DNA of 64,000 nucleotides from Fibrella aquatilis (GTDB taxonomy: Bacteria > Bacteroidota > Bacteroidia > Cytophagales > Spirosomataceae). The stretch covers positions 398,897 through 462,896 of the forward strand of contig NZ_JAFMYU010000002.1 in NCBI RefSeq assembly GCF_017353255.1. Reading direction: 5' to 3'. The notes beneath the pieces were generated by a model that was not told where the DNA came from, made no database searches, and saw nothing but the letters and a program-made list of their open reading frames with translations. This document shows positions 1 to 8,498 of the stretch, piece after piece (the first letter of the stretch is position 1; each line of letters starts with the position of its first letter). The position numbers were made by a program, and so were the translations under genes.

Positions 1-2
1 TC

Positions 3-62
3 TTCACCAACGGCGACAGCGCCCCCGACCGCCGGTTCAACTACCGGTTTGTGGGAAGGTGA
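3..62 (+). CDS. 3' end of an unrecognised gene (partial)
   Basis: A plus-strand frame enters from outside the window and ends at TGA 60-62, giving 19 residues that finish in ...FNYRFVGR. The other two frames also stay open briefly, so the frame choice rests on the stop falling exactly at the first base of the long inverted repeat, as seen for other genes here. The aromatic-rich tail would suit an outer-membrane barrel end, but that is a guess. It converges on the SDR gene. Confidence 0.35.
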   Translation, partial: FTNGDSAPDRRFNYRFVGR

Positions 63-185
63 TTTTAGTGGTAAGTGATGAACGATGAGTGGTGAGTTTG
101 CTGCGGTCCGACGTCTCGGCGCCAGCGTAATTACTCGTGCGGAAGCAAACTCATCACTCACCGCTCATCACTTACCACTAAAATC
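61..185. repeat. Long intergenic inverted repeat (42-bp arms, 3 mismatches)
   Basis: Arms 61-102 and 144-185 pair over 42 bp with three mismatches. The loop of about 41 bases contains a GC-rich stretch. It lies between convergent genes and its right arm contains the stop codon of the SDR gene (168-170). The arm vocabulary (gtggtaagtgatg, gatgagtggtgag, gtttgct) recurs in the hairpins at 22038-22148 and 56838-56937. A bidirectional terminator role is plausible, but there is no U-tract and the arms are far longer than a normal terminator needs. Confidence 0.85.
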
Positions 186-992
186 AAACGCTTTCTGAAT
201 TTGGCTTTTGATGATGGACACGTAACGCGTTGGAAATAAACGCGTTACCCATTCAATCTGGCGGGCGTCGTTGCCGATGAGGACGCGTGCTTTGCGGCGG
301 GCAATGCCGTTCAGGATGATTTCGGCGGCGCGGGCGGGCGTCGTTTTGGCAGCGTCGGCAAAGGAGGCGGCTCCTTGCTGGTGCATGGCTTCGGTGACGA
401 ATCCGCCTTTGCCAATACGGGCGGCAGCGGCGATGTTGGTTTTAATGCCTCCCGGATGCACGCACGTAACGCCAATACCCGTATCCAGCAGCTCCATGCG
501 CAGTACGTCGGAGAAGCCGCGCACGCCGAATTTGGCCGTGCAATAGGCCGACTGGTTTTCGACCCCCGCCAAGCCAAATACGCTGCTGATGTTTACGATC
601 TGACCCCGGTTGTGCTGCTGCATGTAGGGCAAAAACGCTTTGGTCATCCGGACGACGCCCCAGAGGTTGATGTTTAGCAGCCACTCGAAATCAGCCAGAT
701 CAGTCGTAGCAAATGGCCCGCTGCCCAGGGCCACGCCCGCGTTGTTGATCAAAATCAGCGGCTTTGCCGGGTTCAGCATGGGGATGATATTAGCCGCAAA
801 TGCCTGAATAGCCCCCGCATCGGCCACGTCGAGGCGGTGGGTTTGGAGCTTGCCGCCCGTCAGTTGATTGGTCTCGGCCAGCGTAGCCTCGTTAACATCA
901 GTGGCGATAACCGTGGCCCCGGTCAGGGCCGCCTGCCGGGCCAGTTCGCGCCCAATGCCTGAGCCAGCGCCGGTGATAAGGAAGGAAGACAT
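168..992 (-). CDS. SDR family NAD(P)-dependent oxidoreductase
   Basis: A classical short-chain dehydrogenase/reductase of 274 residues, the usual length for the family. The cofactor motif GAGSGIG is at residues 8-14, NNAG at 83-86, the catalytic serine at 136/137 and the YxxxK pair at Y150/K154. 'TDVN' at the end of the second beta strand favours NAD(H) over NADP(H), though this is not decisive. The substrate cannot be told from sequence. Start ATG is at 990-992 with no plausible upstream alternative, since an inverted-repeat arm begins at base 991. It has no operon partners: the next minus-strand gene upstream is separated by an inverted repeat and a pseudogene. Confidence 0.93.
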   Translation of the reverse strand: MSSFLITGAGSGIGRELARQAALTGATVIATDVNEATLAETNQLTGGKLQTHRLDVADAGAIQAFAANIIPMLNPAKPLILINNAGVALGSGPFATTDLADFEWLLNINLWGVVRMTKAFLPYMQQHNRGQIVNISSVFGLAGVENQSAYCTAKFGVRGFSDVLRMELLDTGIGVTCVHPGGIKTNIAAAARIGKGGFVTEAMHQQGAASFADAAKTTPARAAEIILNGIARRKARVLIGNDARQIEWVTRLFPTRYVSIIKSQIQKAFDFSGK

Positions 993-1530
993 TTACGAAT
1001 TACGATTTACGATGTACGAATTACGATTTTTGCTTACGCATCTCTAGCAAACTACTAATGAATTGACTAACAATTCATTACTTAGCTTAATGAATAGCAT
1101 TGAATTGAAGAGTCGAACGAAGTAGTTTTCGATGATGATCATTGAATTGGTTGGACAACTGCCACATAATGCCACATGAAAAGCTATCGGTAACCAATTG
1201 ATTCGTTGTGGAACATCTATTGGTGCCAATTATCGAGCGGCCTGTCGAGCAAAATCACCAGCTGATTTTATTGCCAAGATTGATATTGTTGAGGAGGAAG
1301 CCGACGAATCTTGCTACTGGCTAGAGTTAATTGGTGAAGCAAAACTATTGCCCAGAGAAGCTATTGTCAGTGCTTGGCGCGAAGCCAACGAGCTAACCGC
1401 CATCTTCACCAAGATCAGTATTACATCAAAAGCTAACAATGGCCGTTTCGCTCATAAAGGTAGTCAACCGGAAAAAGTAGAGCGTGGTTAGCGAAGCGCG
1501 AAGCCAAATCGTAAATCGTAATTCGTAAAT
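991..1530. repeat. 23-bp perfect inverted repeats flanking the four-helix-bundle pseudogene
   Basis: Bases 991-1013 and 1508-1530 are perfect reverse complements over 23 bp (words of the type atttacgaattacgattt). The left arm overlaps the SDR start codon and the right arm touches the maltokinase stop codon. Between them lies only the broken four-helix-bundle gene. The same word family forms a gene-free hairpin at 57370-57473. An ORF for an S23-type protein between inverted repeats resembles the 23S rRNA intervening sequences known in Leptospira and others. Whether this is the same kind of element is inference. Confidence 0.8.
1090..1491 (+). pseudogene. Four-helix-bundle (S23/IVP-type) protein gene with two in-frame stops
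   Basis: Reading from ATG 1090 gives an uninterrupted family match to four-helix-bundle proteins (23S rRNA intervening-sequence protein, TIGR02436-like) except for stops TAG at 1123-1125 and TGA at 1177-1179. Hallmarks are 'GNQLIRCGTSIGANYRAA', then 'DFIAKIDIVEEEADES.YWLELI' and 'EANELTAIF' near the end, which closes at TAG 1489-1491. About 133 codons matches an intact family member. A TTG start at 1198 could still give a 97-residue fragment lacking the first helix. The two stops most simply mean a dead gene. Its function is unknown even when intact; homologues include the Avd proteins of diversity-generating retroelements. Confidence 0.8.
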
Positions 1531-3167
1531 CATACCAGGTGCAACGGCGCTGAAGCCATTTGCCGGTGCTGCCCGCCGGGCTGGAGTTTCTCTATTTCGC
1601 GGATTACGTCAACGATGCCTTTGAGGGGGATTTTCACCCAGGTGGGGCGATAGCTGATTTCGTAGCCCAGTTCGTAGACCGCTTTTTCCAGTAAGTAAAT
1701 GAGCAGCAGGTAGTTAATCTCGCCGTTGTCGTAGAACATGGGGTGGGGCGAACCGAACGTGTCGAGGTAGGCGTCGAGGTAGGTGTCGCGGATGAGTTTG
1801 TACCAGCGGTCCGACACCACCTGTAGCGTGGCGGGCGAAATACCCTCGGTTTCGGCGGCGTTGAAGAGCTTGGCCGATACGGCGTAGTGGTACGACCGGA
1901 TCATGCCCGCCACGTCTTTCAGGGGCGAATGCTTGATCTTGCGGTCGGCAATGGTGCTTTCGGGTTCACCCTCGAAGTCGATGATGACGTAGTCGTCGGG
2001 GAGGGCCAGCACCTGACCCAGGTGGTAGTCGCCGTGGATGCGGACGCGGCACGAACCGAGTGGGCGCGTCTGGAAATCGGCCACAAAATCGTCGATCATC
2101 TCTTTGGCTTCCATAAACACCCACGCCAGCCGTTGCGACTGCGCGTCGAGGCGGTCGTAATTGTTCACCAGCAGGTCGTAGCGGCGCTGAAGGAGGTCGG
2201 TGAAGCGGCCGGTGAGGAACTGGCGGTAGTCGTCGGTGAAGGGTTCGGCCTGGAAAGCGGGATCGTCGGTTTTTTTGTAGAGGGCCAGGTGCATTTCGGC
2301 GGTGCGCCTGCCCAGCAGGGCCACTTTTTCGAAGACATCTTCTTTCACGGCAAAAAGCCGGTTGGGCACGGCGTAGAGGAAATCGTTGAGGTAGTCGCCG
2401 GTCATGTCCCAGCTGTCTTTGTTATTGGCTACCATCCGCTGCATCATGCCCAGCGTGACCACTTCCTGACCGGGCTGCTGCCACGTGAAGTGGCCCGCAT
2501 AGGCCGGAATAGCCTCAAAACCACCCGTTTCGGTCAAAAACGCCACCATCTCCACCTCCGGGTTGGTCTGCGCAAACAGCTTCCGGTACAACTTCATGAA
2601 CAGCAGTTCACCCTGCGAGGCGTAGCCGAACACCAGCGCCGAATTGCTCGAATCGACGGGCAGTACGCGTGATATCAGCGCGTCGCCATCGGCTCCATCC
2701 ACCAGGCCTTTACCCCGTTGGAACGTAAGCTGCCCCGCCTCGGCGGTCGGTTGGATGACCACGTCATTGGCGGCCAGGTGCCAGAACAGCGCTTCCCGAA
2801 AAGCACCCACGTAGATGGCATCGACCAGGTAGCCGCCCTGCCCGGCGAAGGTGGCGGTGGTCAGGATGCCCTTGTCGGGAATGGCGTCGGTGGTGGTTCC
2901 CTCTGGTACAAACGCCAGCGGCAACTGGTATTGCTCCGGTTCGCCATCGGCGTAAGTAGCCTCGATGATAACCAGGTAAAACGGTTGACTGTCAGCTGGT
3001 TGGTCTGACAACGCCAATACCGATTGCACCCGTACGCCGGTCTGCTGACGGGCTTTTCCGGCAAACCACCGGCAGGTGTTGACATAGGCGGGCAGCACGT
3101 CGGCGGCGAGCCTGGCGTGCAGGTCCGTGTCAGTAGCGAATGTTGAGAAGGGGAGGGTTGAGGTCAT
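1530..3167 (-). CDS. Maltokinase (Mak/Pep2-like aminoglycoside-phosphotransferase fold)
   Basis: Predicted to phosphorylate maltose to maltose 1-phosphate with ATP, feeding the GlgE route from trehalose to glycogen. The 545-residue length fits the maltokinase family. The N-terminal cap carries 'RWFAGKAR' (residues 33-40), typical of Mak. The kinase core shows the catalytic motif HGDYHLGQ (378-385) and the metal-binding DFEGEP (397-402). I chose the ATG at 3165-3167: the frame stays open to 3248 but that extension runs through the low-complexity hairpin region. In many bacteria this domain is fused to or next to trehalose synthase, and no such partner is inside the window. It is transcribed after the amidohydrolase, but a 15-bp hairpin between them argues for separate units. 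Confidence 0.88.
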   Translation of the reverse strand: MTSTLPFSTFATDTDLHARLAADVLPAYVNTCRWFAGKARQQTGVRVQSVLALSDQPADSQPFYLVIIEATYADGEPEQYQLPLAFVPEGTTTDAIPDKGILTTATFAGQGGYLVDAIYVGAFREALFWHLAANDVVIQPTAEAGQLTFQRGKGLVDGADGDALISRVLPVDSSNSALVFGYASQGELLFMKLYRKLFAQTNPEVEMVAFLTETGGFEAIPAYAGHFTWQQPGQEVVTLGMMQRMVANNKDSWDMTGDYLNDFLYAVPNRLFAVKEDVFEKVALLGRRTAEMHLALYKKTDDPAFQAEPFTDDYRQFLTGRFTDLLQRRYDLLVNNYDRLDAQSQRLAWVFMEAKEMIDDFVADFQTRPLGSCRVRIHGDYHLGQVLALPDDYVIIDFEGEPESTIADRKIKHSPLKDVAGMIRSYHYAVSAKLFNAAETEGISPATLQVVSDRWYKLIRDTYLDAYLDTFGSPHPMFYDNGEINYLLLIYLLEKAVYELGYEISYRPTWVKIPLKGIVDVIREIEKLQPGGQHRQMASAPLHLV

Positions 3168-3210
3168 TTTACAGTATGCAATTCTACAGTATGCAGTGGG
3201 CAGTGGCAGT

Positions 3211-3246
3211 GGGCAGGCTTCGCGCACTAGGGCGCGAAGCCTGCCC
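3211..3246 (-). terminator. Intergenic hairpin, 15-bp perfect stem
   Basis: Arms 3211-3225 and 3232-3246 (gggcaggcttcgcgc and its complement) are perfect with a 6-base loop. It sits just after the amidohydrolase stop (minus strand) and before the maltokinase start. The flanking words 'cagtatgcagtgggcagt' on one side recur at 52455-52568. No U-run follows, so termination is inferred from position only. Confidence 0.6.
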
Positions 3247-3254
3247 ATTGCTAC

Positions 3255-4727
3255 TCATTTCCTATAATCCAATGCGGGTTTTCGGTCACCTAACAGGGCT
3301 TCGTACTTGAAGTTGGCGCCGCGTTTCTGGAGCCATTCGGCGCGGGCTTTCTCGATCAGGGCGGGGGTGTTGTAGAGATCTAAAGCCGTCAGCGCCAGTG
3401 TTTTAGCGGCTACGATCATGCCTTTCTGGCCGATGCTCATGCCACTGGCGGCTGTCGATTGCCAGCTGTGGGCGCTGGAGCCAGGCACCCAGGTGGCGGT
3501 TTGCAGGCCCACCGTCGGCACCGTCCAGCTCACGTCGCCCACGTCGGTAGAGCCGCCGCTGGTGGCGCTTTCCGAGGCGTCGCGGAAGTCTTTGATCTGG
3601 GCGGCGTTGGTGATGGGTACGCGCTGATCGGCGGGGAACGACTCGCTGATTTTTTGGGCGAAGGCCGTTTCTTCGGGCGTGTAGGTGATGCCGCCTACCG
3701 TTTTCAGGTTGTTGTGCATGGCCTCGGCCAGGGTCACGTTGGGCAGCAGGTTGAATACGCCCCCCAGCACCTCCCACGTCACCTGTGTGCCGGTGCCCTT
3801 GGCGGCCCCTTCGGCGGCGTTTTCAATGCGTTTCCAGACGCTTTGCAGGATGTCGCGGTCCTTGTGGCGGGCGTAATAATATACCTCGGCAAAGGCGGGC
3901 ACCACATTGGGCGCGTCGCCGCCCTTGGTGATCACGTAATGGATGCGGGTGTCGGACGGGACGTGTTCGCGCATCATGTTGACCATCATGTCCATGGCCT
4001 CTACGCCGTCGAGCGCCGACCGGCCCCGTTCGGGTGAGGCGGCGGCATGGGCGGCAATGCCCCGAAACCGGAATTTGGCGTTTTTGTTGGCCAGCGACGT
4101 GCCCGCGTCGGCGGCGTTTTGGGCACCCGGATGCCAGTGCAGCACCACGTCGACGTCGTTGAAGAGGCCTTCGCGTACCATGTAGACCTTACCCGCGCCC
4201 CCCTCTTCGGCGGGACAGCCGTAGATCTTGATCGTGCCCGCGTGACCGGCCTTGAGCCAGTTTTTCACCTGCACCGCCGCCGCCACCGAGGCCGTGCCGA
4301 AGAGGTTATGCCCGCAGCCGTGCCCGCCTTTCTGGTTGGGGATGGGCGTGAAATCGGGTTTGGCTTCCGTGGCGAGGCCCGGCAGGGCGTCATATTCGCC
4401 CAGGATGCCGATGACGGGTTTGCCCGACCCGTAGGTGGCCACAAAGGCCGTGGGGATGCCCGCCACGCCCGCCGTCACGTCGAAACCTTCTTTTTTTAGC
4501 TGTTCCTGCAATAGGAGCGCGCTTTTCTCTTCCTGGTAGCCCAGTTCGGCAAAGTCCCAGATCTGTTTAGAAAGACCCGCGTAGTCGGCAAACCGCTTGT
4601 CGAGGTCGGCGATGATAGCCTGCTTGTCGCGGTCGGTGCCGGGGGCAGCCGTTTTCGCCGGTTTCTTTGCCTGGGCAAACGTCAGCGCGGGCAGCAGCAG
4701 GAGGGAGACGAGGAGTTGTTTAGTCAT
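3255..4727 (-). CDS. Secreted M20 family amidohydrolase (AbgB-like)
   Basis: A zinc aminoacylase-type peptidase of 490 residues with a clear signal peptide (MTKQLLVSLLLLPALTFAQA), so it should act in the periplasm or outside. Family marks: 'GILGEYDALPG', the metal site 'GHGCGHNLFGT', 'GCPAEEGGAGK' with the catalytic Glu pair, 'HWHPG', and the dimerisation-domain helix 'AAHAAASPERGRSALDGVE'. The motif set matches p-aminobenzoyl-glutamate hydrolase subunit B, but an exported version more likely hydrolyses other N-acyl amino acids. The start at 4725-4727 is chosen because it begins the signal peptide; the open frame upstream has no such feature. Confidence 0.9.
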   Translation of the reverse strand: MTKQLLVSLLLLPALTFAQAKKPAKTAAPGTDRDKQAIIADLDKRFADYAGLSKQIWDFAELGYQEEKSALLLQEQLKKEGFDVTAGVAGIPTAFVATYGSGKPVIGILGEYDALPGLATEAKPDFTPIPNQKGGHGCGHNLFGTASVAAAVQVKNWLKAGHAGTIKIYGCPAEEGGAGKVYMVREGLFNDVDVVLHWHPGAQNAADAGTSLANKNAKFRFRGIAAHAAASPERGRSALDGVEAMDMMVNMMREHVPSDTRIHYVITKGGDAPNVVPAFAEVYYYARHKDRDILQSVWKRIENAAEGAAKGTGTQVTWEVLGGVFNLLPNVTLAEAMHNNLKTVGGITYTPEETAFAQKISESFPADQRVPITNAAQIKDFRDASESATSGGSTDVGDVSWTVPTVGLQTATWVPGSSAHSWQSTAASGMSIGQKGMIVAAKTLALTALDLYNTPALIEKARAEWLQKRGANFKYEALLGDRKPALDYRK

Positions 4728-4821
4728 GTGTAGGTTGATTGTTCCTAAAAATACCAATTTACCCCACAGCCCCGGTAGTCGATGCCACATTGCATCTTTG
4801 CCAACTGTTCCGTTCCTCGTT

Positions 4822-5781
4822 ATGACCCCGCCCCACGCACCCCGACTAGCCCATTATGTCCGCCAGTTTAGCCGCCTGAAACAGGGCGGCACCAAGTACG
4901 GCAAGGCCCCGCATAAGCCCGTTTTGTTGCTGACAATCACGGAGTTACTGGAAAAAGGCCTCATCACCGACAACCGCGTGGGCGTGACGCCGGAACTGGT
5001 GGCGACGTTTAAAGAAAACTTTGTCCTGCTGGCCAAGGCGGGCCACAACGACGATTTTACGCAGCCATTTTTTTACCTGAAAAACGAAGGCTTCTGGTTC
5101 CTGCAACCCAAACCCGGCTATCAGATCGACCTCTATATCCGTAGCGTGAACACGCTGAGCGAACGCCTCGACTACGCTCATTTCGCCGACGACCTCTACG
5201 GGCTGCTGACGGATACGTACTCACGCATAGCTCTGAAAAACACCCTGCTGGATACCTATTTCCCCGCCCGCAAAGCCGAGTTTCTGCGCGTCAAAAACGC
5301 CGGACGCAGCTACCTGGGCGACCTGGAAACGTATCTGCTCAACGAACCCACAGGCACCTACCAACCCGCCTTTACCGCCGACGATGAGGAAACGCGCTTT
5401 GTGCGTGGTGGACTATTCAAACGCCTAGTGCCGCAGGTCTACGATTTCACCTGTGCCATTTCCGGGATGCGCGTGATCACCACCGGGGGCGCGTCGTTGG
5501 TGGAGGCCTGCCACATCGTGCCCATCAGCGTATCGGGCAACGACCACGTGAGCAACGGCATTGCCCTATGCTCAACCCTGCACACCGCCTTTGACCGGGG
5601 CATGATCGGCATCGACGCCCAATACCGCGTCCTGATCTCCCCCGCCCTCACCGACAACCCCGCCAGCCCCTACAACCTCCACCAATTCGCCGGACAATCC
5701 CTCCGCCCACCCCACGGCCAACATCACTACCCAAACAGGGAAGCGTTCGCGTGGCATCTGCGGGAGCGGTTTAAAGTGTAA
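4822..5781 (+). CDS. HNH endonuclease, McrA-like (possible modification-dependent nuclease)
   Basis: A 319-residue protein with a C-terminal HNH nuclease: 'CAISGM' (first Cys), then 'VEACHIVPIS' with the catalytic HIV/P signature, and 'NGIALCSTLHTAFDRGMIGID'. The N-terminal part contains 'KYGKAPHKPVLLL', a signature of a widespread group of predicted restriction endonucleases (COG3440). From memory, that signature also occurs in the sulfur-binding domains of ScoMcrA-like enzymes that cut phosphorothioate DNA. The specificity here is therefore inference. The start ATG 4822 follows the divergent amidohydrolase gene by 94 bp. It converges on the AT-rich QueC-nuclease operon (40-bp gap) but has neighbour-like high GC, so the two may have arrived separately. 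Confidence 0.85.
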   Translation: MTPPHAPRLAHYVRQFSRLKQGGTKYGKAPHKPVLLLTITELLEKGLITDNRVGVTPELVATFKENFVLLAKAGHNDDFTQPFFYLKNEGFWFLQPKPGYQIDLYIRSVNTLSERLDYAHFADDLYGLLTDTYSRIALKNTLLDTYFPARKAEFLRVKNAGRSYLGDLETYLLNEPTGTYQPAFTADDEETRFVRGGLFKRLVPQVYDFTCAISGMRVITTGGASLVEACHIVPISVSGNDHVSNGIALCSTLHTAFDRGMIGIDAQYRVLISPALTDNPASPYNLHQFAGQSLRPPHGQHHYPNREAFAWHLRERFKV

Positions 5782-5821
5782 AAAGAGTTTTTGCTGAAGC
5801 TAAGCCTCGATGACAAAATAA

Positions 5822-7723
5822 TTAGCGGATTATGAATATTCGACAATTACTCCGTTGTTCATAGTCTTTTTTAAATTGCTGGTCGTCCTTTACACGTCTT
5901 TCTGGATCATACACAATAAACAGTTTGAATGCGTCAAGAGGATATTTCATTAAATCAGATGCAATTTGATCTGTTACCCGACTTGGAGGCATTGTTTTAC
6001 GGATATATTTTGATTCGATGAATAAATCTTCATCCGCATTAGTGTAAGAATGATCAGGAATGACTGTAGAGAAGGAAAAACGAACTGTAGGATACTCTCG
6101 CTCGTAATCTTTTCTGTCTCGTTTTAGTATAGCTTGGATATGACTATTTAGTACATTTTCATGCGAAATTTTTTGATCAGATATAGCAATAGGCAGTGTT
6201 TTACTCAGCATATCGGCAATTTCATTAGCTAAGCATTCTACTCTATCAAGTTGAAATCGCCTTCCATTTACAATAGTATAAATTGAATTTTGTATCGCTG
6301 GCCTATATATAGAATCGTGTAAAAAAGCCATTCGTCTATAAGCACGTTCAACTGCTGTTGAGTGACGTTGATATAAATTGTGTAGGTCGGATATTTCATC
6401 TTCTTCACAAGTATCTTTAGACAAGAATTCCGTTATTTCAGAAAGTGGATCGAGATACGTGTTAATAAAATCACCAAAATGTGTTTTCGCAAATGTGTTA
6501 GCTTGACGAATATAGTCGACGACATGCGTTCGAGCATCTGATGATTGAAAGGATTCTGTAGTTAAATCAAAATCATAGATTGTATCATATTGTTCAAGTT
6601 TTGTAGCATACATAGCAAAACGGCGGTCTACACATTGAGAACAATATCCGCAATGTGTGGCGCTCGTATTATTTTTAAATTTCTGAAAAGTTTTAGTACA
6701 TGTTACCGTTTTAGAAATAATGTCCTGCTTATTGTATGTTTTTATAACGTCTACAACTTCTGATTTAGTCATATGTAAAAACGGATGTTTGATTGTAAAA
6801 TTTTTCCCAAACACTTGAGTAAATAAATTTTCTAACAGGGCAAGTGTCTTAGGATGTGTAGTTCGACTTGCCCGACCATTCATTAAGTCCTGTCGTTTAC
6901 TTAGATTAATCGAAGTAATGCCATTTTCGTAAATGTTCAGCACGTCTTGCCCATAAGCCTGTGCAAGAGCAAATCCTACAGCGGTGTATAGAAAAAAGCG
7001 AGTACGCTGTGTTTCTTCAGCTGCTCGCTCTTCTTTAAGGGTACATTCAAGTGGATGATATCTCAGCCGGTTTGGATATGCTATTTGCAACGCCTCAAAT
7101 ACCCTTTTCTGGACTTGAGTGGTAAGTGTGTTGGACCTATGACTTGTAATAACAACTTTTTGTGACGTTTGCTCTAAAAGTGATATTACACCAGCTAGAG
7201 AATCTAAACCACCCGAAAATAAAGCTACAGGACAAATGTCTGTTGAGTTAATTTCGGTGGTCGAATACTCTGGGCCATGGAATAGATTAGTTATCGGATC
7301 GCCTCCTATACGTTGTGTAAAGTAAAAGTCGTAAGATAGATCACCCGTCATAAAAGATAAAGCTGCTACAATTATCGTTTTAGCTTCTTCTTGTTGCCAA
7401 AAAGACAAATCACGGACAGGTATACAGAAGATTAAGTCACGCGACCAGCTATTATATTCTACTTGATCAGTTTTCCCCCGTTTTATAAGCCGGTCTGCAC
7501 CATAAATGAAAGAAGCTATTTCTATTAGATCACGAGTTCGTTCAGGTAACTTAGGCATTAGATGCGAGGCGAAACCTTGGATGTTAACTGTAAGGTTTCG
7601 GTTAGACAAACCTTCACGACCCACTAAACTCAGAATTCGATGAGCCGGAATATTTCCTGCCAACGATTGAGGTATAGTTACGCCATCGCATAAAATAATA
7701 TGTCGTGTATCAGTCTTCGTCAT
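5822..7723 (-). CDS. QueC-like (QatC-type) enzyme with C-terminal PD-(D/E)XK-like nuclease domain
   Basis: 633 residues. The PP-loop of the 7-cyano-7-deazaguanine synthase fold is SGGLDS at 170-175, and the zinc site is C342 plus CGYCSQC (C358, C361, C364). 'ENGITSINLS' at 266-275 matches defence-associated QueC relatives (QatC of Qat systems, the QueC of type IV CBASS) better than housekeeping QueC, which is only about 220 residues. After residue 400 comes a helical linker. The last 110 residues then carry PD (556-557), ESK (570-572) and 'FIVYDPERR' (602-610), which I read as a PD-(D/E)XK nuclease fold. Other Qat components (ATPase, TatD) are absent nearby. It overlaps its upstream partner by 14 bp, so the two are co-translated. 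The low GC indicates transfer. QueC-like call is firm, nuclease call moderate. Confidence 0.85.
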   Translation of the reverse strand: MTKTDTRHIILCDGVTIPQSLAGNIPAHRILSLVGREGLSNRNLTVNIQGFASHLMPKLPERTRDLIEIASFIYGADRLIKRGKTDQVEYNSWSRDLIFCIPVRDLSFWQQEEAKTIIVAALSFMTGDLSYDFYFTQRIGGDPITNLFHGPEYSTTEINSTDICPVALFSGGLDSLAGVISLLEQTSQKVVITSHRSNTLTTQVQKRVFEALQIAYPNRLRYHPLECTLKEERAAEETQRTRFFLYTAVGFALAQAYGQDVLNIYENGITSINLSKRQDLMNGRASRTTHPKTLALLENLFTQVFGKNFTIKHPFLHMTKSEVVDVIKTYNKQDIISKTVTCTKTFQKFKNNTSATHCGYCSQCVDRRFAMYATKLEQYDTIYDFDLTTESFQSSDARTHVVDYIRQANTFAKTHFGDFINTYLDPLSEITEFLSKDTCEEDEISDLHNLYQRHSTAVERAYRRMAFLHDSIYRPAIQNSIYTIVNGRRFQLDRVECLANEIADMLSKTLPIAISDQKISHENVLNSHIQAILKRDRKDYEREYPTVRFSFSTVIPDHSYTNADEDLFIESKYIRKTMPPSRVTDQIASDLMKYPLDAFKLFIVYDPERRVKDDQQFKKDYEQRSNCRIFIIR

Positions 7724-8498
7724 TGAGATTAAACACGAGATTATTCTTTAGTTTCTTTATAGCGTAACCTACAAATCCTTTTACATCATTACTGCTAGGA
7801 AACTGCTTCAATGCATTTTTGTTATACCAACCAGCGGCAAATTGCTCGGTAACTTTAGTTGTTTCAAAAGCACTTTTAGAAATCTCGTTTAAATGCTTAT
7901 CGAGGCGATTGTTAAAATCATTGCGATCAAACAAGGTTTTGAATGAAGCTGATGCTTCTCTTTCTAGAAAATATCTCAGATAACGACCAATGAAATTTGA
8001 AAAATATATTCTAGATATTTCACTGAATCCTCCTGCATCTGCTGCCCGCCTCCAAGGTTCAAATGGATCTGCTTCGCCACCGAAGAAAAGTGTAGTTTGT
8101 TGCTGTTCCTGCCGGGTCCAAATGCTAACAGTATCTATTAGAGCTTGCGAAGCAATAGTTGCATATTCATTGCTTTCACAATTAGCTTGGTTGAACTGTT
8201 TAATAGATCGCGCTAGTTCTAGTAGGGAAAAGGAGGGAGATAGGGTAATGCCGTTTTTTTCTAGATAAGTGTACGGATCGCCTTGTCTTGAAGCGTGTAA
8301 TAAGTTGAGTAGATAAGAGAATGAGGATAGCACTCCCTTGTCTTGATTCATTCGCTCTAATTGACTTACAACATTTTTGGTTGTCTTATTGGCAATAGAA
8401 GCGACGTTATTATTTTTTGGTGAAAATTCGGTAAGCTCGTTCACGATATTGCGCCACCGTTTGGTGTTAGGTAAATGACCAATGCGCTCATGACCCAT
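7710..8498 (-). CDS. Partner protein of the QueC-like enzyme (QatB-position), function unknown
   Basis: First gene of the AT-rich operon. From ATG 8496-8498 it encodes 262 residues beginning Met-Gly-His; an in-frame start at 8577-8579 would add 27 residues. I prefer the short form because the conserved-looking sequence begins there ('IGHLPNTKRWRNIV') and because QueC-like defence enzymes are, as I recall, reported to modify the N-terminal glycine of their partner protein. The protein is mostly helical, with no signal peptide or membrane segment. 'RIYFSNFIGRYLRYFLERE' in the second half is its most distinctive segment. I do not recognise a catalytic motif. By position it corresponds to QatB. 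The start choice is uncertain. Confidence 0.75.
   Translation of the reverse strand: MGHERIGHLPNTKRWRNIVNELTEFSPKNNNVASIANKTTKNVVSQLERMNQDKGVLSSFSYLLNLLHASRQGDPYTYLEKNGITLSPSFSLLELARSIKQFNQANCESNEYATIASQALIDTVSIWTRQEQQQTTLFFGGEADPFEPWRRAADAGGFSEISRIYFSNFIGRYLRYFLEREASASFKTLFDRNDFNNRLDKHLNEISKSAFETTKVTEQFAAGWYNKNALKQFPSSNDVKGFVGYAIKKLKNNLVFNLNDED

Noticed and set aside
1044..1229. Minus-strand frame of 61 codons opposite the four-helix-bundle pseudogene
   Set aside because: Antisense to a clear family match and without features of its own.
1090..1491. Recoding (stop readthrough) in the four-helix-bundle gene
   Set aside because: Two different stops (TAG and TGA) and no context signal; decay is simpler. 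All other genes use TAG and TGA as normal stops.
3168..3248. 27-residue N-terminal extension of maltokinase
   Set aside because: Runs through the repeat words and hairpin; family sequence starts at the ATG at 3165-3167.
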